Part shown: piece by piece, positions 44,328-55,246 of the stretch
How the letters are laid out: each line of letters starts with the position of its first letter
Position numbering within the stretch: the first letter of the stretch is position 1
Origin: Progne subis subis
Lineage: Eukaryota; Chordata; Aves; Passeriformes; Hirundinidae
Direction of reading: 5' to 3'
Length of the DNA: 64,000 nt
Assembly: GCA_022316685.1 (NCBI GenBank)
Contig: JAKJHU010000859.1
Span: 48,530 to 112,529, forward strand
Notes under the pieces: model-generated
What the model saw: the letters and a program-made list of their open reading frames with translations, nothing else
What the model was told of the DNA's origin: nothing
The model's database searches: none
Made by a program: the position numbers and the translations under genes

Positions 44328-44421
44328 TGCTGCCTCCTGCTGGTGGAACCCGGAACTGCAGCTGAGGGCGGCGCAGGCGCAGTGCCGCTGTTTAACCCTG
44401 CTCGCTGCTGCCCTCCGGTGG
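44328..44421 (-). promoter_or_regulatory. Pair of CTCF-like motifs (minus)
   Basis: Complements of CCACCAGCAGGAGGCAGCAC and CCACCGGAGGGCAGCAG. Confidence 0.45.
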
Positions 44422-44559
44422 GCAATTCCCAAACCACAACTCGCAGAATCCCCAAATCCCAGAGTGGGACAGGCTGGAAGGAGCCAGAGTGGGCAGCTGG
44501 CCCAAGCTCCCAGCTCAGGCAGCACCATCCCTGAGCACAGGGTTGGGTCCAGAGCAGCC

Positions 44560-44735
44560 CAGAACTGGACATGGCACTGGGCAGAGCTGGACATTGAACT
44601 TGACAGAGCTGGACATTGAACTTGACAGAGCTGGATATGGCATTGAACAGAGCTTGACATTGCACTGGGTGTAACTGAACATGGCAGTAGGCAGGGATGG
44701 ACATTGCACTGGGCAGAGCTGGATATGGCACTCCC
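44560..44735. repeat. 22-bp minisatellite (about 8 copies)
   Basis: Variants of GGACATTGCACTGGGCAGAGCT. Confidence 0.85.
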
Positions 44736-45111
44736 GATGTTTCTCACTGTGCAGGAGAGAGCTGGGCACTATCACTACCTGGCCTCTCGGCCCCTTCTCC
44801 TCCCGATGCCCCCTGGATCCCTCCTGGCCCCAGGACACACATCCAGCTCCACTGGTCACCCACCAGCAACCCCAGGTCCTTCTGCAGAGCTGCTTCAGCA
44901 GGTCCCCCCCAGCCGGGCATGGCACTGGGGACTGTCAGAATTCTTTATTGGAATTGTTTTGTACAAACTTTTAATAGACTGGCTTTGCACAATGGCCTTG
45001 GTGGCCACAGTAGTAGCAGTGGGTGTGGCAGCCTTATGGCTCAGGAGGTCTTGGTGATGATGATGGCCACAGTGCCCACAGTGACATCGGTGATGTTGGT
45101 GGCCTTGTGGC

Positions 45112-45190
45112 TCAGAGGATCCCGGTGGCAACTGCCAGTGCTGTGGTGGCCAGGACGAGCCCTCCGTGTGTGCAGGGGGCCATGGGGACG
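45112..45190 (-). pseudogene. Orphan ART GPI-anchor exon, 5' truncated
   Basis: Minus strand: SVPMAPCTHGGLVL plus ATTALAVATGIL and a stop, then the usual 3' UTR (44945-45111). There is no main exon upstream. It is the duplicate of 28278-28349 but keeps a few more 5' codons. Confidence 0.75.
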
Positions 45191-45199
45191 CTCCACAAA

Positions 45200-45998
45200 G
45201 GCAGCCCCAGAATGACCTTTGATTCTGACACCTGAGGACAGAAACGCATTCTGTATCTCAAAGATGCCCCTGATGTCCACATGCCCTGTGGGACCTCCAG
45301 CCTTTAACAAAGCCATTTGATCATTTTGTGCACCGATGACACCGCCGGGCCCTGGGCGTCCTGGCTCAGAAGGTGGGGGAGGCTTCAGAAGAGACCCATG
45401 GGGTGCTTCTCCAAACAACTCAGCATCAGCCAGGATTGGCCTGCATGCCTGTGAGCCGTAGCAGCGACAGTTCTCCTCATCCCAGAGGCCGGGAAATCCA
45501 ATCTGGAACAAAACCTTATGGTGAATGCTCTGCTCACCGTAACTGCAAGGAGATGTGGAACAAAGGGCAGAGCTGGCGGTGCTACAAAGAGCTCTGGAAT
45601 TGGCAGCAGGAGAAAGAGCAAACACAGGAAATCACCTGCCATCTGCTCTGAGCATTGCTCATGCCCGTGCAGCCACAGGGAATGAAAGAGGTCTATTGAC
45701 AGCACAGGGATTTGCGATTAAATATCAACAAGGAATATTGATCCCCTCCATGACACCACCCAGCTGTCCCAAAGAAGCGGCCGTACCGCAATCCAGGGGA
45801 CACCAGCTGGGGGATTGCCAAATCCATGTGGGAAATTGACTTGCAATAAAGCTGCCCAAGAGGTTCTGCTACAAAACATCCTGCTGTTAATTCCTGAGAA
45901 AGGAATTTCACCACCAGAGGTGGGGCCAGGATAGACCTGGGCAGATTGAAAATTGGCTGCTTATCTAAAAGCCCACAGTAAAGAGGGTGGGAGGCTGG
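45200..45998. other. Unassigned spacer (duplicate of 28360-29166)
   Basis: Near-identical to the 28-kb copy; no domain recognised. Confidence 0.4.
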
Positions 45999-46003
45999 GA
46001 GGG

Positions 46004-46678
46004 TGTCCTAGGGTGACATTATGATGTTTGTACCCCCAATCATCTGTTCTGTTTGTGCTGGATATTGAGTTCTGTGCCTTTAAGTCTGGTTCAAAGAGCA
46101 AGGAGAAGCGTGGAGTTTGTTTTGAGAAAACTGCCTGACTCCTACACGTTCTTCTCCAGACCGGGTGTTCGGCGGAGGCTTGGAGAGAATGCAGGACTGA
46201 GATTTTTTTTTTTTTCCTTTTAGTCAGTTTCAGCTAGCTAGGACAGAGAAGTTCCCTGGACTGTTTATTTTTTTTTTTTTCCCTTTTTTTTCTTGGAACT
46301 GTTTAAACCTTCTCTGGACAGAAAACCCAGGGGAGCACTGGGGGCTGCACCTGCGGCCCACCGGGGCCTGGACCTCAGCATTTTCCAGCAGCACCGGAGG
46401 GACTGGGACTGATGAGAGACTGAGAGAGAGCTGAGCTCCACCCACGGCAAGGACTTTCTCAATTTGCCATCTCACTCCAGAACGAGAGGTTTTATTGTTT
46501 CATATTATTCATTCTTTATACTTGTATGCACTTTGTTTGTTAAGTAAAATAGTTTTTTCCACTTTTCTCCAAAGAAGTTCTTTTACCAGAGCGGTTGGAG
46601 GGAGGGGCCACTTGGGTTTGCTTCCCAGAGGGATCCCATCCAGGGCTTTTCTCCCAAATTTGTCCCTAAACCAGGACA
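46004..46678 (-). mobile_element. Solo LTR, family 2, target duplication GAGGG
   Basis: Duplicate of 29172-29845, with GAGGG at 45999-46003 and 46679-46683. Confidence 0.8.
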
Positions 46679-46864
46679 GAGGGTGAGTGCTAACGCCCAA
46701 TAACCAGGTCAGGCCCATCCCCAACCAATGCTGCGGTTTGTAAAGGAGAAAAGCCCCAGCAAACCTCCGGGGAATCGATGGGATGGGGACGGGTCTGCGG
46801 CCTCAGACACTCGGTGTCCGCAGGACAGAATGCTCAGGTCTGGTACGGAACAGTGCCAGATGGG

Positions 46865-47348
46865 TGTCCTGGTTTAGGGTGAATTTGGGTGAGATCCCCT
46901 TTTTTGGGGTCCCTTTGAGGAGCAAACCCAAACGGCCCCTCTGTCACTGCTGGAAAATGCCAAGGTCCAGGCCCCGGTGGGCCACAGGTGCAAACACCCC
47001 CCCGGTACTTCCCTGGGTCTTTTCAGTCCAGAGCAGGTTTAAACAGTCCCAAGAAAAAAAATATGGAAAAAAAGGAAAAAACCCAGTCCAGTGAACTTCT
47101 CTGCCCTAGGTAGGTAAAACAGACTAAAAACAAAAAGATCTGTGTCCTGCAGTCTCTCCGAGCCTCAGCCGAACACCCAGCCTGGAGAAAAGCCTGCAGG
47201 AATCAGGCAGTTTTCTCAAAACAAACTCCACCCTCCTTCTTGCTCCTCCTTTGCTCCCAGATCCAGTCTTAAAGGCACCGAACTCAATCTCCAGCACAAA
47301 CAGAACAGAGGATTGGGGATACCAGCATCATAAAGTCACCCTAGGACA
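46865..47348 (+). mobile_element. Solo LTR, family 2, opposite orientation
   Basis: Duplicate of 30037-30523, flanked by ATGGG and ATGTG. Confidence 0.75.
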
Positions 47349-47790
47349 ATGTGTTTTAAAAAGAACCCTGTGAATCCAAACCCACCACCTCCAGGGATCC
47401 CTGGAAGAGGAAACACTGCCGGGGATTGCTGGCAAATGGATTTTCTGAGCCACCGCACCAACAAGGGTTCAGGGATGTCCTGGTGTCGGTGGATCCCTGT
47501 TTTGGGCTCCAGAACTTCTCCTGCTGCCCCAACAAGGCCGGGGAAGTCACGCAGGCACTCCCCAGGAGATCATGGCCAGGCTCGGGGTGCCCACAGGGAT
47601 GTCATCTGATAGGGGACCCCATGTGGTGTCTGAGGTGTGACAGCAACTGCGTGAGCAGTGGGGAGTGGGGCTGGGGGGCTCCAGGGGCACATGGGACGCT
47701 GGGGTTGGGGTCATGGAGGGTGAGAAATCAGAGAATAGAAAGTTTCAGTTCCCCAGAAAGTTCTGCATAGAGCTTAAAAGCCAACAGGCA
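47349..47790 (+). pseudogene. Decayed retroviral integrase core fragment
   Basis: Duplicate of 30524-30960; shows CWQMDF, VSVD and SDRGPH across broken frames. Confidence 0.6.
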
Positions 47791-48060
47791 GTAGCCTGAA
47801 AAGGATGTAAAAGTTTGGACACAGCAAGGAAAATCCATCTGGAACCAATGAAGAAACAGGCAAAGGAACTCCAGTGAGGGCTTTTCGCCAAGTTCTGGAG
47901 CACAGAACTTGCCAAACTTTGTGCAGCAACGCCTGCAGAAAGCAGAAGTTCAACAGGAAGTCATTGTGGAATCCGAGGCACGCTATGAAAACCACACCAA
48001 GAGACCTCATATGTTTCCTCTCTGGGACAAGAGAAATGATTTCCTAAAAGAGGCAGAGCC

Positions 48061-48203
48061 ATGCAAATTATTCCCGGGAAAAGTGCTGTTTCTGTGTCAA
48101 ATCAGAGCCCCACCAAAATGAATATTTATGACTCTGGTAGATAAATACCCTGTGGCAAAGCCTCCCCCCGGACCCGCAGGACCAGCAGAGATCCGCAGTG
48201 AGT
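48061..48203 (+). promoter_or_regulatory. Promoter-like block of copy F: octamer, TATA-like box, first exon
   Basis: ATGCAAAT at 48061-48068, GATAAATAC at 48140-48148 and donor GTGAGT at 48198-48203. If used, a short noncoding first exon would join the acceptor CCCCCAG about 35 bp before the ATG at 48948. The span 48250-48850 is G-rich quasi-repetitive presumed intron. Confidence 0.6.
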
Positions 48204-48947
48204 GTGAGCTGATAAAGAATTGCGGTTTGTGATCCCTGCAGTTCTGTCAGGGAGTTCATTCCGGCCCGTTCCAGTACCAGGGGCTGGGGCGGCACTGGGG
48301 ACACTCAGGGGGGGACAGGGGACAGTGGCATTTGGATTGCACTCCAGGGGGGACACGGGGGGAGTTGCAGCACTGGGACTGGGGTCCTGTGGAGCTCTGG
48401 GTGAAATTGTGGGGGGACAGGGGATGGTGGGAGTGGGGTCATCGGGGGGGCTGGGAGACACTGGGGGTAGGGGGTGGTGCACAGATTTGGGTTGAGGTTC
48501 TGGGGCAGCACTGAAGAAATTGGGGACTGGGAGTGGGATTGGGGTGTGGGGATGGGCTGAGGGGAATACTGGGAGGTTCAGGGAGTGACTCCAGGATTTG
48601 GGTTGGGGTTTTGGGTGGGGGGGTTCGGGGAGTTGTAATCATGGGAGTAGGATTGGGATTCTGGAGGGGCCAGGAGGACATGGTACCTTGGGATTGGGGA
48701 CCCTGGGGGATTGGGGGACATTGGGGAGGCAGCAGTAACCGCAGGCTTGGGGATCAGGTACCCCGGACATGTCCAGAGGTTTTCTGGCCAGGAGTGCCTC
48801 CCTTCCCACTGGGCTGACCCCAGTCCTCTCCCACTTCCTCCCTGAGGAAACCTCCCTGTGTCACCTCAGTGTCCCATCTGTGTCCCCTCAGTGTGTCCCC
48901 TCTGTGTCCCCCAGTGTCCCACACTCTCCTGGTGGCCTCTCCCCTCC

Positions 48948-49761
48948 ATGGCCCCCCTGGCTCACACCTTGGCACTGCTGGCAATGGCCGTGGCCACTGC
49001 GGCCATTGATGAGGAGCGGATGGACATGGCCCCGAACTCCTTCGATGACCAGTACCGGGGCTGCGGCCCTGACATGACCGCGGCGTTGCCGGCCCTCAAC
49101 CGCTCCGAGTTCCAGAACAATCCTCAGTTTGCCCAGGCCTGGCTTAAGGCCGTGGCTGAGTGGCAGAGGCAGGGGTCCCCTGTGTCCCCTCTGTCATCCT
49201 CAGCCCAGGCCATCGCTGTCATGGCCTACTCAATGAAGTACGTGTACAGGCCGTTCAATGAGGCCGTGCGCGAGGCCGGGAGCTCCCCCCAGGAGTACAG
49301 GGACAACTTCCACTTCAAAACGTTGCATTTCCTGCTGACCCAGGCCCTGGTGAAGCTGAGGGAGGATCAGAATGCGCAGTGTCGCAACGTGACCCGGGGT
49401 GTGCGTGACATCTGCTTCATGGCGCGGCCTGGCCAGAGGGTCCGCTTTGGTCATTTCACGTCAACTTCGCTGAGCAGAGAGGTCGCCGAAGGCTATGGGA
49501 CAGACACGGTATTCCAGGTGTACACATGCCACGGTGTGGACATCCAGGCTTTTTCCTATGATCGAGGGAACCGTGAGGTGCTGATCCCACCATACGAAAC
49601 CTTTGAGGTCACTGAATTTGTCCGGGTATGGGACAAGTCAAGGATCCATCTCCGCTCCATTGGGGTCGTCAGCAACTACAACTGCGAGTGGCTGGAAGGT
49701 GACACCACAGGGGAGAGCCTGGGGGATGAGGACACCCGCCGTGGTGATGGGGCCACTCATG
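48948..49761 (+). CDS. ART copy F, main exon: ADP-ribosyltransferase-like, N-x-E type
   Basis: Codons 1-271 from MAPLAHT: signal peptide (1-19), NRS sequon at 51-53, R150, S172 in FTSTS and N208-R-E210 before VLIPP. The catalytic Glu and Arg are kept but the first Glu of E-x-E is Asn, so arginine transfer is unlikely on family knowledge. A second glycosylation sequon, NVT at 147-149, sits directly before R150. Family cysteines include C145 and that in NCEWL. The exon ends CAT G with donor GTAAGG at 49762; joining 50409-50494 gives 299 residues. With B, it is one of two copies with an intact GPI splice. Confidence 0.88.
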
Positions 49762-49980
49762 GTAAGGCACAGGGGACACAGTGACACTCACTGGGGCTGG
49801 GGACAGTGAGGGGGGCACCCACTGTGTGTGGGGGGACAAGGACACCCAGTGCTGGGGACACCAAGTACAGGGACAACCATTACTGGCATGGGGACAAGAA
49901 TTCCCCACGGACAGGACATAGGGATGGGGACCCCCACATCTGGAAGGGGACAGGGACGCCCCTGCCAGGGGAGGACAGGT

Positions 49981-50064
<84 letters not shown>
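49981..50064. repeat. (GGGACA)n in the intron of copy F
   Basis: About 14 nearly perfect hexamers, the longest array of this type in the window. Confidence 0.9.
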
Positions 50065-50066
<2 letters not shown>

Positions 50067-50408
50067 TCCACATTTCTGATCCATCCCTCTGTGCCAAAGG
50101 CAGTGCTGTGGGGACAGGCCCTGTGTGCTGGACGTGGGTGGGCTGAGCTCCCCATGGCACCACCTGAACCCCTGTCACCCCTTGTCACCCCCATGTCACG
50201 CCATGATTCCCCCTGACCCCTGTCACCCCTAAGCCCATCATGACCCCTCTGACCTCCCAGGCCCCTGTCCCCCCCCATACGCCCTGACACCCTGTCACCT
50301 GTCATCTCAGGTCCCCCATCTCTCCTGTCACCCCTAACCCTCCATTATGGCCCTGCCCAACCCCCTCACTCCCCCATGATCCCCCTGACACTTCTCTTTT
50401 TTTCCCAG

Positions 50409-50494
50409 GTGGGAGCATCCCCTTGGCCCCCTTCCACCTGGGAGGCCTCGTCCTGTCCACCACAGCACTGGCAGTGGCCACCGGGACCCTCTAA
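50409..50494 (+). CDS. ART copy F, GPI-anchor exon
   Basis: Acceptor TTTTTCCCAG ends at 50408. The exon reads GGSIPLAPFHLGGLVL, then STTALAVATGTL and TAA. The Gly/Ser start and hydrophobic end with no tail fit a GPI-attachment signal. ATTAAA at 50640-50645 is the likely poly(A) signal. Confidence 0.85.
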
Positions 50495-50869
50495 GCCACG
50501 AGGCCACCAATGTTACTGATGTCACTGATGTCACTGTGGCCACTGTGGCCAGCATCATCACCAAGACTCCCTGAGCCACAAGGCTGCCACAGCCACTGCT
50601 ACCACTGTGGCCCCCAAGGCCATTGTGCAAAGCCAGTCTATTAAAGATTCATACAAAACAATCCCATTAAAGAATTCTGACAGTCCCCAGTGCCTTGCCC
50701 GGCAGGGGGGGACCTGCTGGAGCAGCTCTGGGGAAGGACCTGGGGGTGCTGGTGGGTGACCAGTGGAGCTGGATGTGTGTCCTGGGGCCAGGAGGGATCC
50801 AGGGGGGCGTTGGGAGGAGAAGGGGATGATAGGTCAGGAGTGATCGTGCCCAGCTCTGTCCTGCACAGT

Positions 50870-51125
50870 GAGGAACATCAGGAGTGCTGTGTCCAGCTCT
50901 GCCCAGTGCAATGTCCATCTCTGCCTAGTGCCATGTCCAGTTACGCCCTGTGCAATGTCCAGCTCTGTTCGATGCCATATCCAGCTCTGTCAAGTGCAAT
51001 GTCCACCTCTTTCCAGTGCAATGTCCAGCTCTGTTCAATGCCATATCCAGCTCTGTCAAGTGCAATGTCCACCTCTTTCCAGTGCAATGTCCAGCTCTGC
51101 CCAGTGCCATGTCCAGTTCTGGGCT
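50870..51125. repeat. 22-bp minisatellite (about 11 copies)
   Basis: Includes a higher-order repeat: a block of about 66 bp with CTCTTTCCAGTGCAATGTCC occurs twice. Confidence 0.85.
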
Positions 51126-51259
51126 GCTTTGAGCCCAAAGCTGTTTACAGGGATGGTGCTGCCTGAGCTGGGAGCTTGGGCCAGCTGCCCACTCTGGCTC
51201 CTTCCAGCCTGTCCCACTCTGGGATTTGGGGATTCTGGGAGTTGTGGTTTGGGAATTGC

Positions 51260-51354
51260 CCACCGGAGGGCAGCAGCGAGCAGGGTTAAACAGCGGCACT
51301 GCGCCTGGGCCATCCCCAGCTGCAGTTCCGGGTGCCCCCAGCAGGCGGCAGCAC
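51260..51354 (+). promoter_or_regulatory. Pair of CTCF-like motifs
   Basis: CCACCGGAGGGCAGCAG at 51260 and CCCCCAGCAGGCGGCAGCAC near 51335. Confidence 0.45.
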
Positions 51355-51399
51355 GAGCTGGCAGCGCTGCCCAGCACCCGCCCCGCCCCATCCCGGCCC

Positions 51400-51900
51400 C
51401 GGGGCTCTGCAATGGTTTGGGATGGAGCGACCTTAAAGCCCGTGCGGTGCCAGCCCTGCCATGGGCAGGGACATCTTCCCCTGGGCCAGGCTGCTCCAGG
51501 CCCCCCAGCCTGGCAAGGAACCGGGCAGCCGCAGCTTCTCTGGGCAGCCTGTGCCAGGGCCTCAGTGCCCTCACAGGGAAGGATTCCTCTCATTATCCAA
51601 TCTTGGAATCATCTCAATATCCCATCTAGGATTCTTCTCAATATCCCATTTAGGATTCCTCCCAATATATCATCTCGGATTCCTCTCAAAATATCATCTA
51701 GGATTCCCCTCAATATCCCATCTGACCCTGCCCTCTGGCAATGGGAAGTCATTCCCTTGTCCTGTCCCTCCATGCCCTTGTCCAAAGTCCCTCCCCAGTT
51801 CTCCTGGAGCTCCTTTAGCCAGCAGAAAGAGCTTTGGTGTCTCCCTGGATCCTTCTCCAGGCTGAACACCCACAACTGTCTCCACAGCAGAGGGGCTTCA
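51400..51900 (-). mobile_element. CR1-type LINE 3' fragment with expanded 24-bp repeat
   Basis: The complement carries the CR1 3' text. The 24-bp unit (complement of GATGGGATATTGAGAGGAAT) is repeated about six times at 51590-51725. Confidence 0.8.
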
Positions 51901-52184
51901 CCCCTCAAAGTCTCTCTGTGGCTTCCTCTGGATTGGCTCCAGCAGCTCCACATCCTCTCTGTGCTGAGGCCCAGAGGTGGCAGAGGGATCCGAGTGATAA
52001 TGTCTCATGTTGGGAAGGGCTCAGCGCTTGCCCCACTGCCATCCCAGAACCAACAGTCCACACAGAGCACGCCAAGGGCTCCAGTGGCTCGCTCTCATTC
52101 TCCAAAGAGGAAACACTCCTGCCCAATGGCAGAGCAGCCAGGCTTTCGGCCGACCGGCAAGGTGCGGTGTTCTGAGCCGTCAAC

Positions 52185-52400
52185 AGCCAAGATGGCTCCC
52201 TTGCGCCCGGCGTCATTTCCGGTTCTGGATGTGCAGGAACTGGAAGAGGCCGGATCAGAGGAGCAGGGCCCGTGCTAGGGATGGACTTCCCGATGAACGG
52301 GGAGGATCCCAACAAAAGGGTGCAACCCGTCACAAGGGACAGACCTGAGACAAAGGTGGGAAACAAGGACGGCGGGAATGAACTCAAAATGGCGGTTCCC
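52185..52400. promoter_or_regulatory. YY1/ETS-motif block (inverted copy)
   Basis: CCAAGATGGCTCCC near 52189, TTTCCGGTTCTGG near 52217 and AAAATGGCGGTTCC near 52386. Confidence 0.45.
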
Positions 52401-53039
52401 CTTGAGGGGCGGACGCCATTTTGTGTGGAGTAGGGAAGAGGGATAGGATGGGAAGACGGTGGAACCTGGGTGTGGAGAGAACTCAAGATGGGCTGCACAG
52501 ACCCATCCTGAGAAGGGGCAGGAGGGGATGGGAGTTGGCAGAATGTCCGTAGTGCTTCTGCGCCCTTTGGCGGGTTCCATCTCCCGTCAATCCCTGAAGG
52601 GGCAAAGGGTTAGGAACAAACTGGGAGAGAACTTCAGTTTGGAAAATTTGAAAGGGCCCCATAAACTAAACAAAACAGGGGGTAAAAACTTAATTAATAA
52701 ACTAAACTTCCCATATGAAATGATCCTCCGTTTTAAAACTGCAACTTCCCCAACCCAAACGTTCACGTCTCCTTTCAGCCTGGAGATCTCACTCCCCATG
52801 GCTTTCCCTGATGGAAAGGGATCACCGACCCACAAGACACTAAACTGTAAAACAAAACAAAATGCCTGGATCCTGGGCAGCTTCCCCACCAACTTCAACT
52901 CAGGAACTCTGGCACGTCCAAGCTGTCCAGAAGGTGTCTTGTGGGGTCGTCAGCACCAAGTCCGTCCTTGATCCCCTCAGAGGGTGTCGGCTCTGCCATC
53001 GGCAAGAAGCTTAATAAAACTTAAATCCCACTTCAGGGT

Positions 53040-53200
53040 TCTGTCCAGTGCCGTGTCCAGCTCTGTCCAGTGCCGTGTCCAGCTCTGCCCAGTGCCGTGT
53101 CCATCTCTGCCCAGTGCCGTGTCCAGCTCTATCCAGTGCTGTGTCCATCTCTGCCCAGTGCCGTGTCCGGCTCTGCCCAGTGCCGTGTCCAGCTCTGCGC
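53040..53200. repeat. 22-bp minisatellite (about 7 copies)
   Basis: TGTCCAGCTCTGCCCAGTGCCG units running into CR1 sequence at 53205-53350 (plus). Confidence 0.88.
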
Positions 53201-53204
53201 TCCT

Positions 53205-53350
53205 CAGGACAGGAGGGCCGTGGAGGTCCTGGAGCAGGTCCAGCAGAGACTGTGAGGATGATGAAGGGACTGGAGCGTCTCTCTCACCAGACAAGGCTGC
53301 AGGAGCTGGGGCTCTTCAGCCTCAAGAGGAGACGCAGCTGACCAGGGACC
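53205..53350 (+). mobile_element. CR1-type LINE fragment
   Basis: GATGATGAAGGGACTGGAG and CTTCAGCCTCAAGAGGAG; the minisatellite unit resembles the CR1 text just before it (GTCCAGCTCTGCGCTCCTCAG). Confidence 0.75.
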
Positions 53351-53556
53351 TCATCCCTGTGTATATGATGCCTTAGGATTTTGCTTTTATCCTTTTCAGA
53401 TCCTGCACTGCTTTAGTGTGTAATTGTAAACCTCCATCACCTGTCAGCTGCTGTTCTCCTGTTCTATTCAGACAAAACAATTCCTCTCTAGGCCTGAAAC
53501 TCAAGGATGCCTCACTGTCCTAGGCCCTGAAAATTATAAATAAAAGTGAATTGAGG

Positions 53557-54010
53557 TGTTAACAAACCTGGGGGAATACGACTTCATTACCTGAAGCTGC
53601 AATTGGAGGCATCTCCCCTGATGTATAAACAGACCAAACCAATAACTGAGCGAAAAACTCGTGACCATCGTTCATCTTGGGTGCAGCCTCTCGCAGGCTT
53701 CTGCCTGCCCAAGGTGTGTGTATTGGCGGCTTTGAACAAATCCCCACTTTTATTCTGGTAATCGTGCCTGGCCTCTGTTCCAGCTGGCCACTGCAAGGCA
53801 TCCTAGAGACAGACAAAATAGACTGCACCTTCCCGGGGCCTCAGGCAGTGGGGAAAGGAAGAGGGCAACGTGCGGCCGGGAGTTTGGGATAAAAGAAGCT
53901 GCGTCCTCCGAAACCTCGAGAGATGACCCCCATAGGGGAATGGCTGTGGAAACTCTGTCCCTGTATTTGAATAAAGTTTCAAGGCTTCTTTGTGGACACT
54001 TGGCTTTCCA
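53557..54010 (+). mobile_element. LTR-like element, family 3
   Basis: TGTTAACAAACC start and GAATAAAGTTTC near 53970. Confidence 0.5.
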
Positions 54011-54319
54011 TAGCTTGGCTTTTCATCAGGCGCTGAATGTGGAGGGTAGGGCTTGAAGAGTTATCAGCAAAAACAGTAAAGGATATAAATATTTACACAG
54101 CACAATAAACGCAGCTGGAACCAAGTGGAGAAAGAGATAAAGGGAGCTCCAGCGTGGTTTTTGACAAGTGCTGTAACAGAAGGAGCAGCGCCTGCCAAAA
54201 GCAACAGTTTGAGGTGAGGTCGTCTGAGATATTGGGGCACCCAGTGAAAATGACCCCAGAGACCCGATTTTTATGACTCTCCAGGACAATAAAAATTATT
54301 AATTGAAAGAGGCAGAGCC

Positions 54320-54480
54320 ATGCAAATTATTTACGGGAAAAGTGCTGGGTTTGTATTAGCTGAGAAGCCCATCTTAATGAATATGTATAGTTAGGATGGA
54401 TAAATACCCTGTAATACCCTGCGGCAAAGTCCCCCAGATGCACAGGACCAGCAGAGATCCGCTGAGAGAACGAGCTGGTA
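54320..54480 (+). promoter_or_regulatory. Promoter-like block of copy G
   Basis: ATGCAAAT at 54320-54327 and GATAAATAC at 54399-54407. The first-exon donor is changed as in copy B. No intact ISRE-like motif. The span 54540-55080 is the G-rich presumed intron. Confidence 0.55.
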
Positions 54481-55246
54481 AAGCATTGCGGCTTTGTGAT
54501 TTCTCCAGTTCTGCCAGGGAGTTCAGCCAATCTTGGTATCAGGGGCTGGGGAAATCTGGGGACCATCAGGGGGGACAGGGGACGGTGGCATTTGGATTGC
54601 ACTCCAGGGGGGACACGGGGGGAGTTGCAGCACTGGGACTGGGGTCCTGGGGAGCTCTGGGGGAAACTGAGGGGACAGGGGATGGTGGGAGTGGGGTCAT
54701 GGAGGGGCTGGGAGACACTGGGATAAGGGGGTGGTGCCTGGATTAGGGTTGAGGTCGTGGGGCAACACTGAAGAAATTAGGGACTAGGAGTGGGATTGGG
54801 GTGTGGGGATGGGCTGAGGGGAACACTGGGGGTCTCAGGCAGTGACTTCAGGATTTGGGTTGGGGTTCTGGGGTGGCTGAGGGGAGTTGTAATCATGGGA
54901 GTAGGACTGGGATTCTGGAGGGGCCAGGAGGACATGGTATCTTGGGATTGGGGACCCTGGGGGATTGGGGGACATTGGGGAGGAACAAGTATCCCCAGGA
55001 TTGAGGATCAGGGACTCCAGACATATCCAGGGGCTCTCCTGGCCAGGAGTGCCTCCCTTCCCCTGGGCTGACCCCACTCCCCTCCCAGTCTCTCCCTGAG
55101 AAAACCTCCCTGTATCTCCCAGTGTCCCATTAGTTCTCCCTCAGTGTGTCCCCTTTGTGTCCCATCAGTGTCCCCTCAGTGTCCCCTCAGTGTGTCCCCT
55201 CTGTGTCCCCCAGTGTCCCACACTCTCCTGGTGGCCTCTCCCCTCC

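Larger units (their letters stand above)
41140..48810. repeat. Direct segmental duplicate, copy 2
   Basis: Partner of 23870-31990; both solo LTRs of family 2 and their target duplications are shared, so the duplication is younger than those insertions. Confidence 0.8.
50334..54010. repeat. Tandem unit 1 (partner 57278-61080)
   Basis: The 3' part of F (GPI exon, 3' UTR), minisatellite, CTCF-like pair, CR1, YY1/ETS block, CR1 and LTR-like element occur in the same order and orientation after G. The same string is found inverted at about 42160-44930. The span 52450-53030 has no recognised gene. Confidence 0.75.

Noticed and set aside
43463..44731. A 422-codon minus-strand open frame, and the 350-codon plus-strand frame at 51226-52278
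   Set aside because: They cross CR1 fragments, CTCF-like and YY1/ETS blocks. Frames are not conserved between the duplicated copies and no domain is present.
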